64,000 nucleotides of DNA from assembly GCF_029852145.1 (NCBI RefSeq), contig NC_079973.1, forward strand, positions 11,242,385-11,306,384. Direction: 5' to 3'. Shown here piece after piece: positions 23,779 through 36,303 of this stretch. Source of the DNA: Microplitis mediator. Lineage: Eukaryota; Arthropoda; Insecta; Hymenoptera; Braconidae. How positions within the stretch are numbered: position 1 is the first letter of the stretch; every line of letters begins with the position of its first letter. The position numbers and the translations under genes were made by a program. The notes beneath the pieces were generated by a model. The model worked only from the letters and a program-made list of their open reading frames with translations. It was not told the origin of the DNA and made no database searches.

Positions 23779-23947
23779 GGAAAGTAGAGTATTCTGTGTG
23801 CATCTGAATAAAAGTTAATATAAATGATGCGTACTATCAATGAGTACGAGACCTTTGCATGTTGACATCGGCCACGGGTCGTAGGTCAAAATTTTTACAT
23901 CTTGTGACTTATACTCTGCAGGATATATAAAATATTGTTAATCATAT

Positions 23948-24133
23948 ATGGAAATGTCAACGTTTGTTCATAAGCTAACTAATTACTATGTTGACATTCG
24001 CATCATAATTATCGAATTAGATATAGCTAATCGAAACAACATCATTAATAAAATCGGTGTTTCGAAATTAACTATCCCTGACAATCTCGTTAAAGCTTTC
24101 ATTCCGCTTGATATGGAATTCCTGAATGAATAA
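23948..24133 (+). CDS. Small open frame inside the fold-back element, unrecognised
   Basis: 61 codons with ATG and stop, non-repetitive composition (central IIIIELDIANRNNI). It could be a fragment of an element-encoded protein. No domain recognised and no second copy in the window, so weak. Confidence 0.15.
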   Translation: MEMSTFVHKLTNYYVDIRIIIIELDIANRNNIINKIGVSKLTIPDNLVKAFIPLDMEFLNE

Positions 24134-25685
24134 TTACTTTAATTGGCTCATCTTTTTAAAAATTTATGCGAATTACAGGTAACTAAGTGAATCACATAGC
24201 ATAGCTAAAGACTTAATGCTTTACGAGGCGTTAAAAAACAATAAGTTGAAGTGCAAACTCCACGTTCCGATTCTTTGTGAACGTTGCATCCGTTTTTTTT
24301 ACGTTTCCTTTAAATTTTATGACTAAAAAAAAGGTAGCATTAATTTTCAAGGTTAGATTGTCACTAGAAAAATCAATAACCGATGAAGAATTGTATCAAT
24401 CCAAGGTACATATTATACAAAATACGCATACAAAGTTCTGCTGAAGTGAATAGAGTGGGATATATATATGGCTAGATTGTTATTAATCTGGTGTCGAGTT
24501 GAGCACAAAGTTATAAAGAAGCTCAGGAAATGAAACACGAGAAACCTTCCTTCACATTTACCGCCTCTCTTTCTTGTGACACCCTTTTATTTCTAGTCTG
24601 CGTGTCTAATGTATTACCAGACCACCATCGCCTTTTTTATTTTTTGCACACTACCCTTAGGCCCTTTACCTTCGCCCACCACACGGTTAGATAAAGATAT
24701 AACAACCACAGGCATTGAGAAGAATCATGAAATATACCCACTTGTAAAATGCTCCCATTGTATGTTGCTGGTATGGTCATTTTACTAAATATCATGATTA
24801 TAATCTTTTACAAGATATCTCTTTTCTGTACTTATTTGATTATAGTCTTAAAAATTAGGTATCGTGTTGTATGAATTAACGGTGTAAACATTGCATATGA
24901 CAAGTTATTGCAATGTAGAACAATGAACATGTATTGGTACTTCTATTAAAATGAATCACTGTCTCTTCTACTCTCTTAAAATGAATCACTGAAATTTCAT
25001 TGGTTCAATTAGTGAACTTTTAGTCACTGGTTGAACCAGTGAAATTCAATGATTGAATCAGTGAATGTCGCGGTCTAAAATGGACGGTGGCATAGATTTT
25101 TTTCTGCACGCCTCATAACGCGCAGCGTGTTAAAGTCAAGCAATTATGTAGGCTTCAATTGCCTCTGTTGCAATTATTTTGTATTCGTAAGGTAATATAA
25201 GTACACATAGTAAGAAGTATTTTGTGGATGTCACTATGCCAGAATGGGCTCGAACGCCATACTGTATGGTATCGAAGATTTTTATAGGTTATAAAATTGT
25301 ATGCGTAGATAATTCAACCATTGCGGGAATAGTAACATTGGCAATAGTTGTCGCAGACGCCGCAATGTCAGTATGGCCGTCAGGCCCTTACTGTATTGCC
25401 ATATCCACAATGCTTTTGGCCGATAAACCTAGTCTAACGACATCTATATAGTTTTGGTGGTCATACGATAGTGTACATTGATTGACACGCCAGAAATTAT
25501 GGCGGGAAAAACTAGTAGTATTGGGCCGTCGGCATTGTAGTATGGGTCTCAGGTCCATGCTGTTTCGCCGTGCCTGCCATGCATACGTGTGAGTAATACT
25601 GTCTTGGAATATTTCATATACCATTTTAGTATCTGTCTTGAGATCATACCAGCATGGTGTTAAACGCCATGCATTTCTTACCGTG

Positions 25686-26146
25686 CACTATCATCAGAAG
25701 ATATGCTCTTACTATCATATTTGATGTGTTTAAAACACATATTTTGTTGAATATTAAAAAAAATCCGATTTTAAAGAACTGTTCGTTGACGTCCGGATGT
25801 CTGTACGTGTAGATGTGTCATGATTAACCCCGAAAATTTCAACATATCAGGACCATTGCTTTTTTATTAGCTTCAGAATCACACCGGATGTTTGCTATTT
25901 GAAATTACGGTTTAATTTGGTGTCGCTTAATTATAATTAGTAAAAAATATTGAAAAATACTGGTCAATGTAGGTAAGTATATTTCTATGGTTATACGATG
26001 TTCAGCCTGTGACCACGTTGGAGCGCTGTTAGCCAGGCTGATACATATGTATGCGCATGTGCTGTATGTTTCTCATTGGGCGCCATTGCTGCAAAAGATT
26101 GAACCCTAAAATTCAAATAACTAAAAGTAACAATAAAAAAAAAAAA
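25686..26146. other. AT-rich DNA, nothing recognised
   Basis: No exon or repeat family identified. Confidence 0.4.
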
Positions 26147-26934
26147 ATCGGTCTGTTAGTTGACCCTGCGGGCCAGCCCCAAAACTTCCCGCTGTTTTCG
26201 AGCTCAAGAACCTCGAAAACATTATTGTGAATACATTTTCGAGCTCTCCGAGCTCGAAAATACGTTTGTATGCTGTTGTTTTCGAAAAAAAACGTTTTTC
26301 ACAATTTTTTCTCCAACGATATCTCTCAAACGAATAAACCGATTGAGATGGTTGAGGTGGCAATCGACGCATTTTATCAAGTTCTAAAGCTGATCAAATT
26401 TTGAATTCGATTTATCGAGTCGTTTTTGAGATATTTCAGAAAAAATAAAAATTTTTTTTTTTTAATTCTTTCGACAGCGGTTTCTCTTGAACGAATGGAC
26501 CGATTTTTGATGGTTGAGGTGGCATTCAACGCGGCTTATAAAGCTCTAGAGCCCAGTCCATTTTGAAATCAATCCATCGAGCACATTAAAAGTTATCCGA
26601 AAAAAACATTTTTGAAAAAATTTTATTTTTGGAATATCGCTGAACGAGCCCTACCGATCAAGCTTAATTTCTCACGGCTTCAAGATATTGACAATCCGTG
26701 TCGAATGACACCCCAAAGTTCAAAATCGGTTCATCCGTTCAAAAGATACAGGTATTTACATACGTCCGTACGTACATACATACATACACTCGGACATCGT
26801 CTTGAAATTAGTCAGAATAGCCTCCTAGGACCTCAGAACGTCGACATCTGATGGAAATTCGATTTTCGTAAATCGGACCGAAATCAATAACTTCCCGAAT
26901 TTTTGAAAATTTACAATTTTCTTAGCGGGAAGTT
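26147..26934. mobile_element. AACTTCCCGCT family element, complete copy
   Basis: AACTTCCCGCT at 26183-26193 is mirrored by AGCGGGAAGTT at 26924-26934. A conserved lead-in (GTTGACCCTGCGGGCCAGCC) precedes the left TIR, as in the other copies. The middle holds repeated ~150-base modules containing 'gatttttgatggttgagg', 'tggcaatcgacgc' and 'gttctaaagctgatcaaa'. Confidence 0.85.
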
Positions 26935-27551
26935 AAAAATAACAGGGGTAAGTCCGAGCGGGAAATCACAACTGTACAAAGTGACCAGAAAATTTACGCT
27001 TCAGCATTATTCAGCTTTTACACGTATCATATTATGATGGTTAGATTTTCTTTGTCTTTTTCAGTTTCATTCTTTCAGTCACCACAGCATTATTCTTACG
27101 AATGATACAAAACAGAGATAACAAAAACCGAAAATCCGATAAAGCATCACTATTTTCAGCATGCTATGTACAGCTATATAATAAAGAAAAGTCACGGAAA
27201 AAACTGGGACGTTGATAGAGACTCTAGTTTCTTTTCTTGCTTGCAATAAATGTCGTGTGATTTTTCTAAAAGCACTTTTCTAGTACTCTATATAGTGAAG
27301 GGCGTTATCTATATATCTCCAGTTCTTGTGATAGAAATATTCCGAGAGGATTTTAGAATTATTTTGAAAATACACATTCCGTAGAACTAGTAGCTTACAC
27401 TTAGAAAATATTTAATATATAATCACAGTTCCTTACTGAATTTAATATCAAGTAGATTAATTACTACTTATTTGTAGAAATTAATAGCAAGTAATTTTTT
27501 TTTCAAATTCTCTTATGACTATCGTTTCTGATTGGGCCTCGTTTCAGCTAT
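26935..27551. other. AT-rich DNA, nothing recognised
   Basis: No exon or repeat family identified. Confidence 0.4.
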
Positions 27552-27772
27552 CCCGGGTCAAAAAATTATATCTGTTTTAAAATAAATGATAAATTCAAAT
27601 ATTTTTTTCTTGAATTTAAGTTTATAAATCGTATATATTTTATATAAGAATTTAATCTGTTTTTGACCGTACCATTCCTTATCCAGGCCAATATTAGACT
27701 TATTTTCGTATGATACTTAGTCTGTTTTTAATCGCTTTTAGACCAAAAACGCGACTTTTTACAAATATAAAA

Positions 27773-30720
27773 AATCTGTCTATCGGTTGACCCTGCGAAC
27801 CATCCCCAAAACTTCCCGCTGTTTTCGAGCTCCTTGAGCTCGAAAACATTGTTGTGAGTACATTTTCGAGCTCTTCACTGAGAGAAAAGTGCTTAGTAAC
27901 CTGAACTATTCAGCGACAGATATAAAAATATACTCTCCCTAACCAATTTTTATTGTTACTGGAACTATATACTAGTGTGAATCAGCACGAAAAAATAGTT
28001 ACATTAACTAAATTTAAGAAACTATTTTTGCCTCATTATGGTCACTACAAAACTTCAATCTTTATAAATCAAGGCTTGGTAGTGAACACAATATTACCTT
28101 TATCATTGGGTCGATTAACATAATATAGATACAGTAACTATGTTAGCTTAGTGACTGTATGATAGTTGGTAGAAATAATTTTAATAGTTGACTCAACTAA
28201 GAGTTTAGTCGTCGTCTCATAGAACTGCATTTATTTAGTTTCTTTTACTACTGACAAAAGTATCAACCGTACTATTTCATCTTAGTTGTCTAAACAATCA
28301 ATTTCCAGTTAATTTAATAATTATAGAATATTTCTGCTGACTAATAATCAACTGTAAAAAAAAATTCAAGGGGAATATAGTTATGGATACCCTTAATATT
28401 TAGTTTCCCTGGCTATAAATTCCGATCCTAATGCCAAAAGTGCGTACTGCAAAATATACACCTTATTGGTTCTGCTGAGCCAAAGAAGCGTATCAAACAT
28501 TTTTTTTGCTTAGCAATTCCGAATTGTTAAAAATGTGAAGATCGATTAAAAAAGTGAAAAAAAATTTCTTTTATACCAAAAGGGCGTGTAAAAATTTTTT
28601 GTTGTCAATCAATTCGGAATTATTTATTAAAATGAAAATCAATCAAGATGATATATATCTTTTCTCCCAATAAATTTTCCTTTTAGCTTAAACAACTTTT
28701 TTTTTTTTTTTTTTTGGCTGAAGCATAAAAATTCTCGCGTTAAAAAAATAGTAATTATTCTGACAAAATTTATTTTCTTCAAACTAAAAATTGCAATTGT
28801 TACTAAAAACTAACATATCTTGCTACAAAAAATATCTCCTATATTGAGAAATTAAAACTCTTTAAATAAGTAAAAATTTTTCGATTTAAGCGTGGGAATA
28901 TGTTGACTTGAAAAAAAATATTTCGATTCGAGATAAAAATTCAAGATAAATTTTTACTTGTTACAGAAGTTTTTATTTCTTAATATTAGATATTTTTTTG
29001 AAGTAAGATGTATTAGTTTTTTGTAGCAATCTGCACTTTTTTGTTTAAAGATAATAAAATTTCTCTCAATGAGTACTATTATTTAGCGGAAGAACTTTTC
29101 ATGCTCCAACCAAAACAGAATAGTTGCTTAAACTAAGGGATAAATTTCTTGGGAGAAAAGATATATATGGAGGAGAGGGAAGTCATCAGAGCAAGGCAAC
29201 AGCATTGGGAGTAGTTCGGTGCTCGCCACTAGATCGCGCCCACTTTTTGTAGTGTCCCTGGTAAGAAACTTATTTCAGAAGTATTATATTCCAAGCTTGA
29301 GAACAATTCTGGCATTAGTACTTCTCTGTTATTTGACAAAGTGACTAGTATCAGTTTTGATTGTAATATAGTATGTACTAAATTACATTATGACATTAAT
29401 GTTTAACATTAATGTTTCCTAAAATAATTTTTGTAATAATAGAAAAACATCAAGTACATTTAATGTAATAGAAAAAAAATTTTCTGTATTTATCACATAA
29501 ATGTTGGCTATTAAAGAAAAAAGAATTCAGTAACAATAAAACAAAATTTGCACTACAGATCGCTAAATAATTTTGTTTCTTGCAATACTAAATTATGGCA
29601 ATGGTAACTATGAATGTTTAGTTACAATAAGTCAAATTAGTACATTCGCAGAAAGTTCGATTTTCTAGTGTGTACATCTAGACACAAATACTTATTGCTA
29701 CTATTATAAATGATCTGAAGAACTAAGTGTACATTATTAACATCACAATAATCTTAATATTTATTAGACTAAGAATAAATTGCTTACTACAATATAAATT
29801 ATAGTTATGTTAACTTTAAACTGATAGTAATAAAAACTTTCCCTAAACTAGTTATGTTCATTATTGCTATCTTAGTATATGTAACTAAAAATAGTAAGAA
29901 CGACTATGTAGTCGTAGAGCACTTTACTGTGGCGTATTAGTTACTGAAACTGACTTCAATAGCTGAGTCGTCTGTGAACTACGATTCCTTAGTTCAGAAA
30001 ACCGTTTTTTTCTCTCAGTGTTCGAGCTCGAAAATACTATTGTATCTCATTTTTTTCGAAAAAAACCGTTTTTAGCATTTCTTTCTCCCATGATATCTTA
30101 CGAACGAATCGACCGATTTCGATGGTTGAGGGGACAATCGACGTATTTTATTGAGTTCTAGAACTGATCAAATTTTGAAATTGTTTGGTTGAGTCGTTTC
30201 AAAGATATTCGCGAAAAACCGTTTTTTGGCATTTCTTTTGCCCACGATATCTCACGAACGAATGAACCGATTTTGATGGTTGAGGCGGCAATCGACGTGT
30301 TTTATTGAGTTCTAGAGCTGATTAGATTTTGAAGTCGATCGTTCGCGTCGTTTCTGAGAAATCAATAAAAAACTAAAAAAAAAAAAAATTTTTTTTTCCG
30401 TAATTCACCAATATTTTCGAATCTACTTGATCAAATGATCTGAAATTTTCAGAAAAGTTGATGGCCAACAAGCTCTTTCGATTGCCGCCTTAACCATCCA
30501 AATTGGTTCATTACTTAAAAAGTTATAAGCCGGTCACACACATACATACACACTCACACACATACATACAGACACTCGGACGTCCATCCGTGAATAGTCA
30601 GAATAACTTCCTAGGATCTCAAGACGTCGACATCTGATGAAATTTCGATTTTCGCAAATCGGGGTGAAAACAATAACTTCCCAATTTTTCGAAAATCGTC
30701 GATTTTCTTAGCGGGAAGTT
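27773..30720. mobile_element. AACTTCCCGCT family element, second nesting level
   Basis: Starts with the GTTGACCCTGCG lead-in and ACTTCCCGCT at about 27811, ends AGCGGGAAGTT at 30720. It is itself opened by 27876-30020. The module with 'gatggttgagg' and 'caatcgacg' occurs twice (about 30110 and 30270). Confidence 0.85.
27876..30020. mobile_element. 2.1-kb TIR element CACTGAGAGAAAA, third nesting level
   Basis: CACTGAGAGAAAA at the left is mirrored by TTTTTCTCTCAGTG at the right. TT flanks both sides; joining the flanks restores the host's TTCGAGCTC...CGAGCTCGAA run. Both outer zones (to about 28340 and from about 29560) are filled with AGTTACT / AGTAACT / TTAGT words. No coding frame for a transposase was found. 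Confidence 0.85.
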
Positions 30721-30736
30721 AATAATAATAATAATA

Positions 30737-31291
30737 CACGGAGAGAAATTTATGGTAACCGTTCCCAGTACGGTTATGAAATATCATCCCATACCGTTAT
30801 GGTAATGATTACTTGGAATTATGGGAGGCCCTTACTTTCGGGTAAAAGTTCCCATAAGTATGGGAATAAATCCCATAATTATGGTAACAATTCCCATATC
30901 GCATGTGAAATAATTATGGTAATGATTACCATGATATTATAGTAATCGTTACTATAATATTATGGTAATGGTTCCCATATATTATGGTAACTGTTACCAT
31001 AATATTATAGTAATGATTACTATGATATTATGGGAACGGTTACCATAATAATATAGTAATGGTTACCATATTTACAGTGATGGTTACTATATTTATGGTA
31101 ATGGTTACCATAATATTATGGTAATGGTTACCATAATGTTATAGTAATGGTTCCTATAATATTATGGTAATGGTTACCATATATTGTGGTAACGGTTACT
31201 ATAATCGACATTTCAATAAAACCGGTTACCATACATTATGGGAACCATTCCCATAATTTATTATAATCGTTACCATAAATTTCTCTCCGTG
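30737..31291. mobile_element. 555-bp TIR element, CCATAATATTATGG words
   Basis: Perfect 23-base TIRs beginning CACGGAGAGAAATTTATGG, flanked by TA on both sides (30735-30736, 31292-31293). The whole interior is degenerate CCATAATATTATGG, GGTAATGGTTACC and TGGTAACGGTTACCAT words. Confidence 0.9.
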
Positions 31292-31766
31292 TAATGTAGA
31301 TTAATGAATTTATTTTAATTTTCTTGATATTTGAAACTTGCTAACCCGCTTTTGTAATAAAATGTCACAAGAATTTTGATGGTTTCTAATGCCAAAACAT
31401 TTTCGATTTTATCCAGTAAATAAGGAAAACATCTTGACATTTTAAGAGTCATTTCATTATTTATATTCAATACTATAAATATTCAGTCAAGACAACTTGA
31501 ACATAAAGCTGTCAAACTTTCATTAACTGTCGACATTTTTAATCAAAAGACACTACATAAATAGCAAACAAAACATAATCAATTCTGTAACTTAATATAT
31601 TTTTTATAAATATTGCCCATAAATAAAAATATATATTTTTTTCTGCCCGTAACGGAATTGTTTTTTAAAACAACAGATCAAAAACAACGTAAAATTTTTA
31701 CAAAAGATCAAAAACAGATCAAATAGTCCAATTAGACTAAAATCAGATCAAATTTTTCGACCCGGG

Positions 31767-32757
31767 TGAATAAACTGAATTTTAAACTTGAGTTGGGTCA
31801 TCCTTATTTTATAATTAACTGTATAAATATTGATTAAAATAAATGGTCTAACACATTACGTACTGAAAAGAAATGATTCTGTAAGAAATAGTTTTTACAA
31901 TATTTTATCATTATTTTAGTTGAGTTATGGGTCGGACTGAAAAATGACACTTTAACTACACGCTTGAATGTTATACATTTTCAAGAAACATTAATGGATT
32001 TGGCGACTCTCTCTGAGTACTTTAACTCGACTCAACTCGACTCATCAAGTTGCATCATAGTCATTGTACATCTTCTTGTTTCAGTAAATGAAGGATATTT
32101 ATCTTGCGCCACGGGTGTTTGACATCTCAATCCTGGTTAGTTTGTGTACCAGCCTACGTAGCTATGTAACCACTAAGTGTCAGATACGCAATTATGTATT
32201 TATAACGGTTCACATACAAAACAGTAAGATAAAAATTTAAAAACAAAAAATTATTATTTTTGCAATGGTTTTTTTACTCTCGGATATTATAATTTTATGG
32301 CTTTGAATTTTTTAAATTGAATTAGTAAACAGCAAAGTAAAAGTTAATGAGTACTCATTATTCAAAATAATATATACTACTGTTTTGATTAGTGGCCAAC
32401 TAATTATTGCAAAACAGCGGCTATTCGCTAATTGGTTTTCAGAAAGCACTAAATGCAATCGAATTTATTAATTTGTTTGAGGAGGGTCTATAGTAATTTT
32501 CGTCCAAGCTTTTCTCTCAAACAAAGTCTCTAAAGGCAAAGTTAAGAACGAGGCTCGATGTATTACTCTATAATCTAGCAATCTACGTTTTCGTTGTTCA
32601 GAAACGTTCATTTATTTGATAGAAAAACATGGACAAAATTTTTATTTACTGCGCAAGTGCAACAAGGATAGAACTGTTCATCGACTTCAGTGTTATAGAG
32701 AAACAAGTACAGACCCCATATTAAATTATTTCTAAATGTTGAGTAATTCATTTCATT
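31767..32757. other. AT-rich DNA, nothing recognised
   Basis: No exon or repeat family identified. Confidence 0.4.
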
Positions 32758-33140
32758 GTACACGAAAAAAAAAGAACTGTTGCTGCAACAGGAAAGTTCT
32801 GTAGCAGCCACAGGATCCATCTTGTTACAGCTACAAGGCCAAGCTTGTAGCTGCAACAAAAATTGACTGCAGTATTTACGGGGCTAGTCCTGTTCTAGTT
32901 ACAGAAATATTCCTGTTGCAGCTACAGGAATAGTCCTGGGGCAGCTACAGAAAGAATCTCGCTGTAGCTACAGAACTAATCTTGTTGCAGCTACAGGAAT
33001 AAATCTTGCTGTAGCTACAGAACTAGTCTTGTGGCAGCTACAGAAATAAATCTCGCTGTAGCTACAGGACTAGTCTTGCTGTAGCTACAGGGCTAGTCTT
33101 GTTGCAGCTACAGGAATAGTCCTGGGGTAGCTACAGAACG
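32758..33140. mobile_element. CTGTAGCTACAG word element, one end visible
   Basis: Left end TACACGAAAAAAAAAGAACT resembles the shared CACGGAAAA tip. It is followed by about a dozen GCAGCTACAG / CTGTAGCTACAGG units at roughly 30-base spacing. A matching right tip is not visible, so the copy is truncated. Confidence 0.7.
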
Positions 33141-33540
33141 GTAGAAACAGAACCAAAATTTCTTGTTCAGTTTTGAAGTATTGATCATTACGCATAATTA
33201 ACCAACGAATCCATTTAATTTGATCCTTGAAATCCCATTGCTATCGGGGTATAAACCTATAGAGGTGCGAGTCTGCATGTTATTAATAATGTGATTATAT
33301 ACATAATTATTTTTTACTAGAACATATTATCGACTGCTGTGTAATTGCATTCTACAATTTATATCCATATGAATTTGAATTTTTTTTTAAAAGTTATTTC
33401 AGAAGTAATTTCGTTGAATGATCATTTTTAGACATAAATATATGTAAACTTTAAAAGACATGTCTCAGATAGGAGATATTTTATAAGCCATTCGTTCAAT
33501 GGATTTCTAGAAAATATGTAGTTGAGAGCAAATAATTGGT
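33141..33540. other. AT-rich DNA, nothing recognised
   Basis: No exon or repeat family identified. Confidence 0.4.
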
Positions 33541-33870
33541 ATGGGTGAACGAATAGATCCGCGATTCGGACAGCTGTCAAAGTCGAGCGTGTGAAGATTG
33601 AGTATCCATACGTGCACCGTGACGTAAAAGGCCATCAGAAGAGCTCACGGAGAACGGAAGAGAAAACAAGGTTCGGTGAACAGGCGAATGGATTTAGAAC
33701 AGCGGGATGGAGATAGAGAAGCAAGATCTCGAGAGAAAGGGATGCAAAGGCAAGGGGAGACAACACTGATAAATATTTCGCCATTTCTCTCTGTGCTCCC
33801 TGGCGAGAGCACAAACATAGGGCGGCTCCCCGTTTCAACCCGAAAGCGAGTAGCTACCTAAGCCTCTGTT
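33541..33870. other. GC-richer island
   Basis: Purine-rich and CpG-containing (ctcacggagaacgg, gggcggctccccg). Open frames on both strands (33635-33838 minus, 33676-33861 plus) look compositional. Possible regulatory or untranslated exon region. Confidence 0.25.
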
Positions 33871-34128
33871 CTTATATTCCTTTCTTTTTATTTTTTTCTC
33901 TTTACCTATCTTTACCCGTCACTCTTTCTTTCCATCTTTATTTTTCACATTCAATCATAAAAAGTATCTTTTCCACAGTATATTTCTGATATTAAACCAA
34001 CTTGTAAAATCGTTAATGTTTAAAAAAGATCAATAAATAGAATATATGATTGCAAACCGAAATTGTTTTTTAATACTTTAATTTTTCAGTTTCATGCTGC
34101 AAAATTTTTCTTCTAGTAATTTCAAGTA

Positions 34129-35071
34129 AGGTACCGGTGGGTAATAATGCCTAGCTAAGGGAGATTTTGAATAGAATCGAAAATAGTGCATTTGATTATC
34201 GGAATGTATCATTTATCTTCATTTCAATACATTAGCCACAAAATATGATGAAGTGATGGTAATTTTTACCGTAAACAAACAAAAAATTAAACTTTTACAA
34301 AAACCATACGAATAGGCCTTATTCTACTACGATAGGGTAATAAGGCCTATGGGTTAAACAAACAGTAATAGTTAAACTATACTCAATAAAATTGGTATTA
34401 GAGATGATTCATCACTTAAATTTAGCAACAATACTTTTTAAGAGTCAGAAGACTAGATTGTTTTTTATAATTTCTTCTGCGCTATGACAGCATATGACGG
34501 ATGATGAAATATAGAAGATAGGGAACATGGTATTGGGACTCTATAAACTTGTAGTAACATCTCTACACTGTAAAAAATCACCGGGGTAAGTCCAAGCGGT
34601 TTAGGTATTAAAATTATCGGTGTTAAATTTACCCCCAAAAGTGGTGTGAAAATAACGCCGCCACCGGTGTAGATATTCTTTAGCGGTGTTAAAATATTTT
34701 ACTTACTCGATCACTATACTTGTTAATAAATGATATTTTTTATTAATTTTCATAAAGAACTGACATTTTTTGTGTTTCATAATCTTTAAAGTTAATACTC
34801 CAAGCGGACGCAGTTTATTCTGCTTTTACACCTGCATTACTCCGCTTTTACACCTGTTACCCTGTTTTTACACCGGTATTACTCCGCTTTTACTCCGGTT
34901 ACCCCGCTTTAACACCGGTATTTTTAACACCGGTGTATTACTCCTCCTACACCGGTGTAATTTCATTTTAACACCGGGCGGAGATAAAATGAGTCCATTT
35001 TTAACACCGCTCTTTTTACAGTGTATGCAAGACCCTTCTACTAGAATAGCCTTTAGCGGAGGCGGTTATTA
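34129..35071. mobile_element. GGTACCGGTGGGTAATAATG element, opened by another
   Basis: Inverted relative of the uninterrupted copy at 53962-54412: shares 'gggtaataatgcc', 'aaaccatacgaataggcc', 'acataagaagattgttt'-type blocks and the tail 'cccttctactagaatagcc'. It is split at 34564 by the ACACCGG-word element. Confidence 0.85.
34566..35023. mobile_element. 458-bp TIR element, ACACCGGTGT words
   Basis: Left end CACTGTAAAAAATCACCGG; right end reversed CACTGTAAAAAGAGCGGTG. TA at 34564-34565 is repeated at 35024-35025, and the paralogue at 53962-54412 has the empty site with one TA. Interior: ACACCGGTGT, TTTTACACCGG and GCGGTGTTAAAA words. Confidence 0.92.
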
Positions 35072-36303
35072 GGGATGTCTTCAGCATAACGCATTCTAAG
35101 TTCGGCGTATCTTTGGAATTCCTGACTAAAACCGAATTGGAACGACCAAGGGCTTGCCAAAATTAGGTATGCCAAATTTGGCTGTTACTAGAAAAATTTC
35201 GGCGTACTTTTGAAATTCTGGGCTGGTATCAAATAATATTTTAATAGTATAACCAAACTTAGGAGCCACAATCGGTAGCGTAGCAGTTAAAGCGTCTGTC
35301 TTTCGTGCGTAAGGTACCGGGTTCGAATCCCACTAATGCGTGCGCGGTCGTTGAAAAGTTTTTTGTTTTTCTTTGAATAATCAATTTCAAATACTAAATG
35401 AGTATATCAAGTCGAAATTTAGAGCCGTTTTTCACAAGACAAACTCGAATTCTATTCCACAGATATGAAACACATTGAGTTGACGCCTTGGTTTAGACTT
35501 AACAGGCTTACTTAGTCACGATTCAAGACGAAAAAGTCTAAATCAAGTCGAGAGCGACTCGGTTTATTTGACTTATTTGTGAAAAGTACTGCAACTCCGT
35601 GAATATTCACTGCGAATCAGTCCCCATTATATCAGGAATTGAATCAGTAATAAACTTGAGACTGTGTGTGTAGAGGATATTCATTGTTCGAAGTACTTTT
35701 CACTGATTCATTTTAAGAGAGTTCAAAGGGGAATATATAGCTGTGGATTTCATCTATCGAAAAATATATTCGACTATAGGTGTTCTTTGAACACATATTA
35801 TTTGTGTAGACTCATTAATTTATCGTGCCAGAGCTCGGTTTTCTAAAAATATAGATTTGTTCATTGAAAATGGCTATCATAAATTGCTGTTTGAATTTTC
35901 TTTCAACGCTAGAAAAACATGGATTATTACTCCTATCCAAGGAACGTAAAGTGAAGTCCTGGTAGCAGTATAAAATACAGTATTCGCGAGCTGGCAGTTG
36001 ACATGGACTAATGCCCTGGTGCAAGAAAGACAGGAAGCTTGTGCCTGAGAAGCTGGTTGCGGGTATGGCCTGAGATATTGCACAGCAGATGCGGTCTCGC
36101 GTTGATCAAAGAAATGTTCCTTACTGAGAGAGATTAAATGGATACCGTAGGAACACTAGAGTTACAAATAATAAGCGACAAATGAGCAGAGTCTGTAACT
36201 TGGGTTTGATACACTCACCTTGGACTCCAGTTTCTTGTTCGATCTTACTTTCTCTGTTGGTCTCTTTTTTAGTATTTTTTAAATCCTCGACTGATTATTG
36301 CTA
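35072..36303. other. AT-rich DNA with one tRNA-like segment
   Basis: Apart from 35262-35340 no exon or repeat family identified. Short frames near 35664-36083 have no recognisable domain. Confidence 0.4.
35262..35340 (+). other. tRNA-like segment
   Basis: A-box-like GTAGCGTAGCAGTTAAAGCG and B-box-like GGGTTCGAATCCC at 35320-35332, well spaced. The acceptor arms do not pair well, so I read it as a SINE head or tRNA pseudogene. Confidence 0.45.

Larger units (their letters stand above)
22329..25685. mobile_element. Large fold-back element, CACGGTAAGAAATGC ends
   Basis: The left arm (22329-22435, continued at 23105-23370) is the inverse of the right arm (25309-25685). Ends are CACGGTAAGAAATGCATGGC on both sides; TA precedes the left end. 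The arms carry repeated CATACTG, GGCCATACTG and TGGCG words. The left arm is opened by the element at 22466-23075, and the spacer holds the small hairpin at 23652-23778 and a SINE-free AT-rich core. Confidence 0.8.
27552..31766. mobile_element. CCCGGGTCAAAAAATTA element opened by nested insertions
   Basis: 27552-27772 matches the left part and 31294-31766 the right part of the complete copy at 13591-14585. The two pieces are separated by about 3.5 kb of other elements (27773-31293). Confidence 0.85.

Noticed and set aside
22329..25685. Polydnavirus-type proviral segment or other integrated virus
   Set aside because: No viral gene family was seen. The structure is a fold-back transposon with simple inserts.
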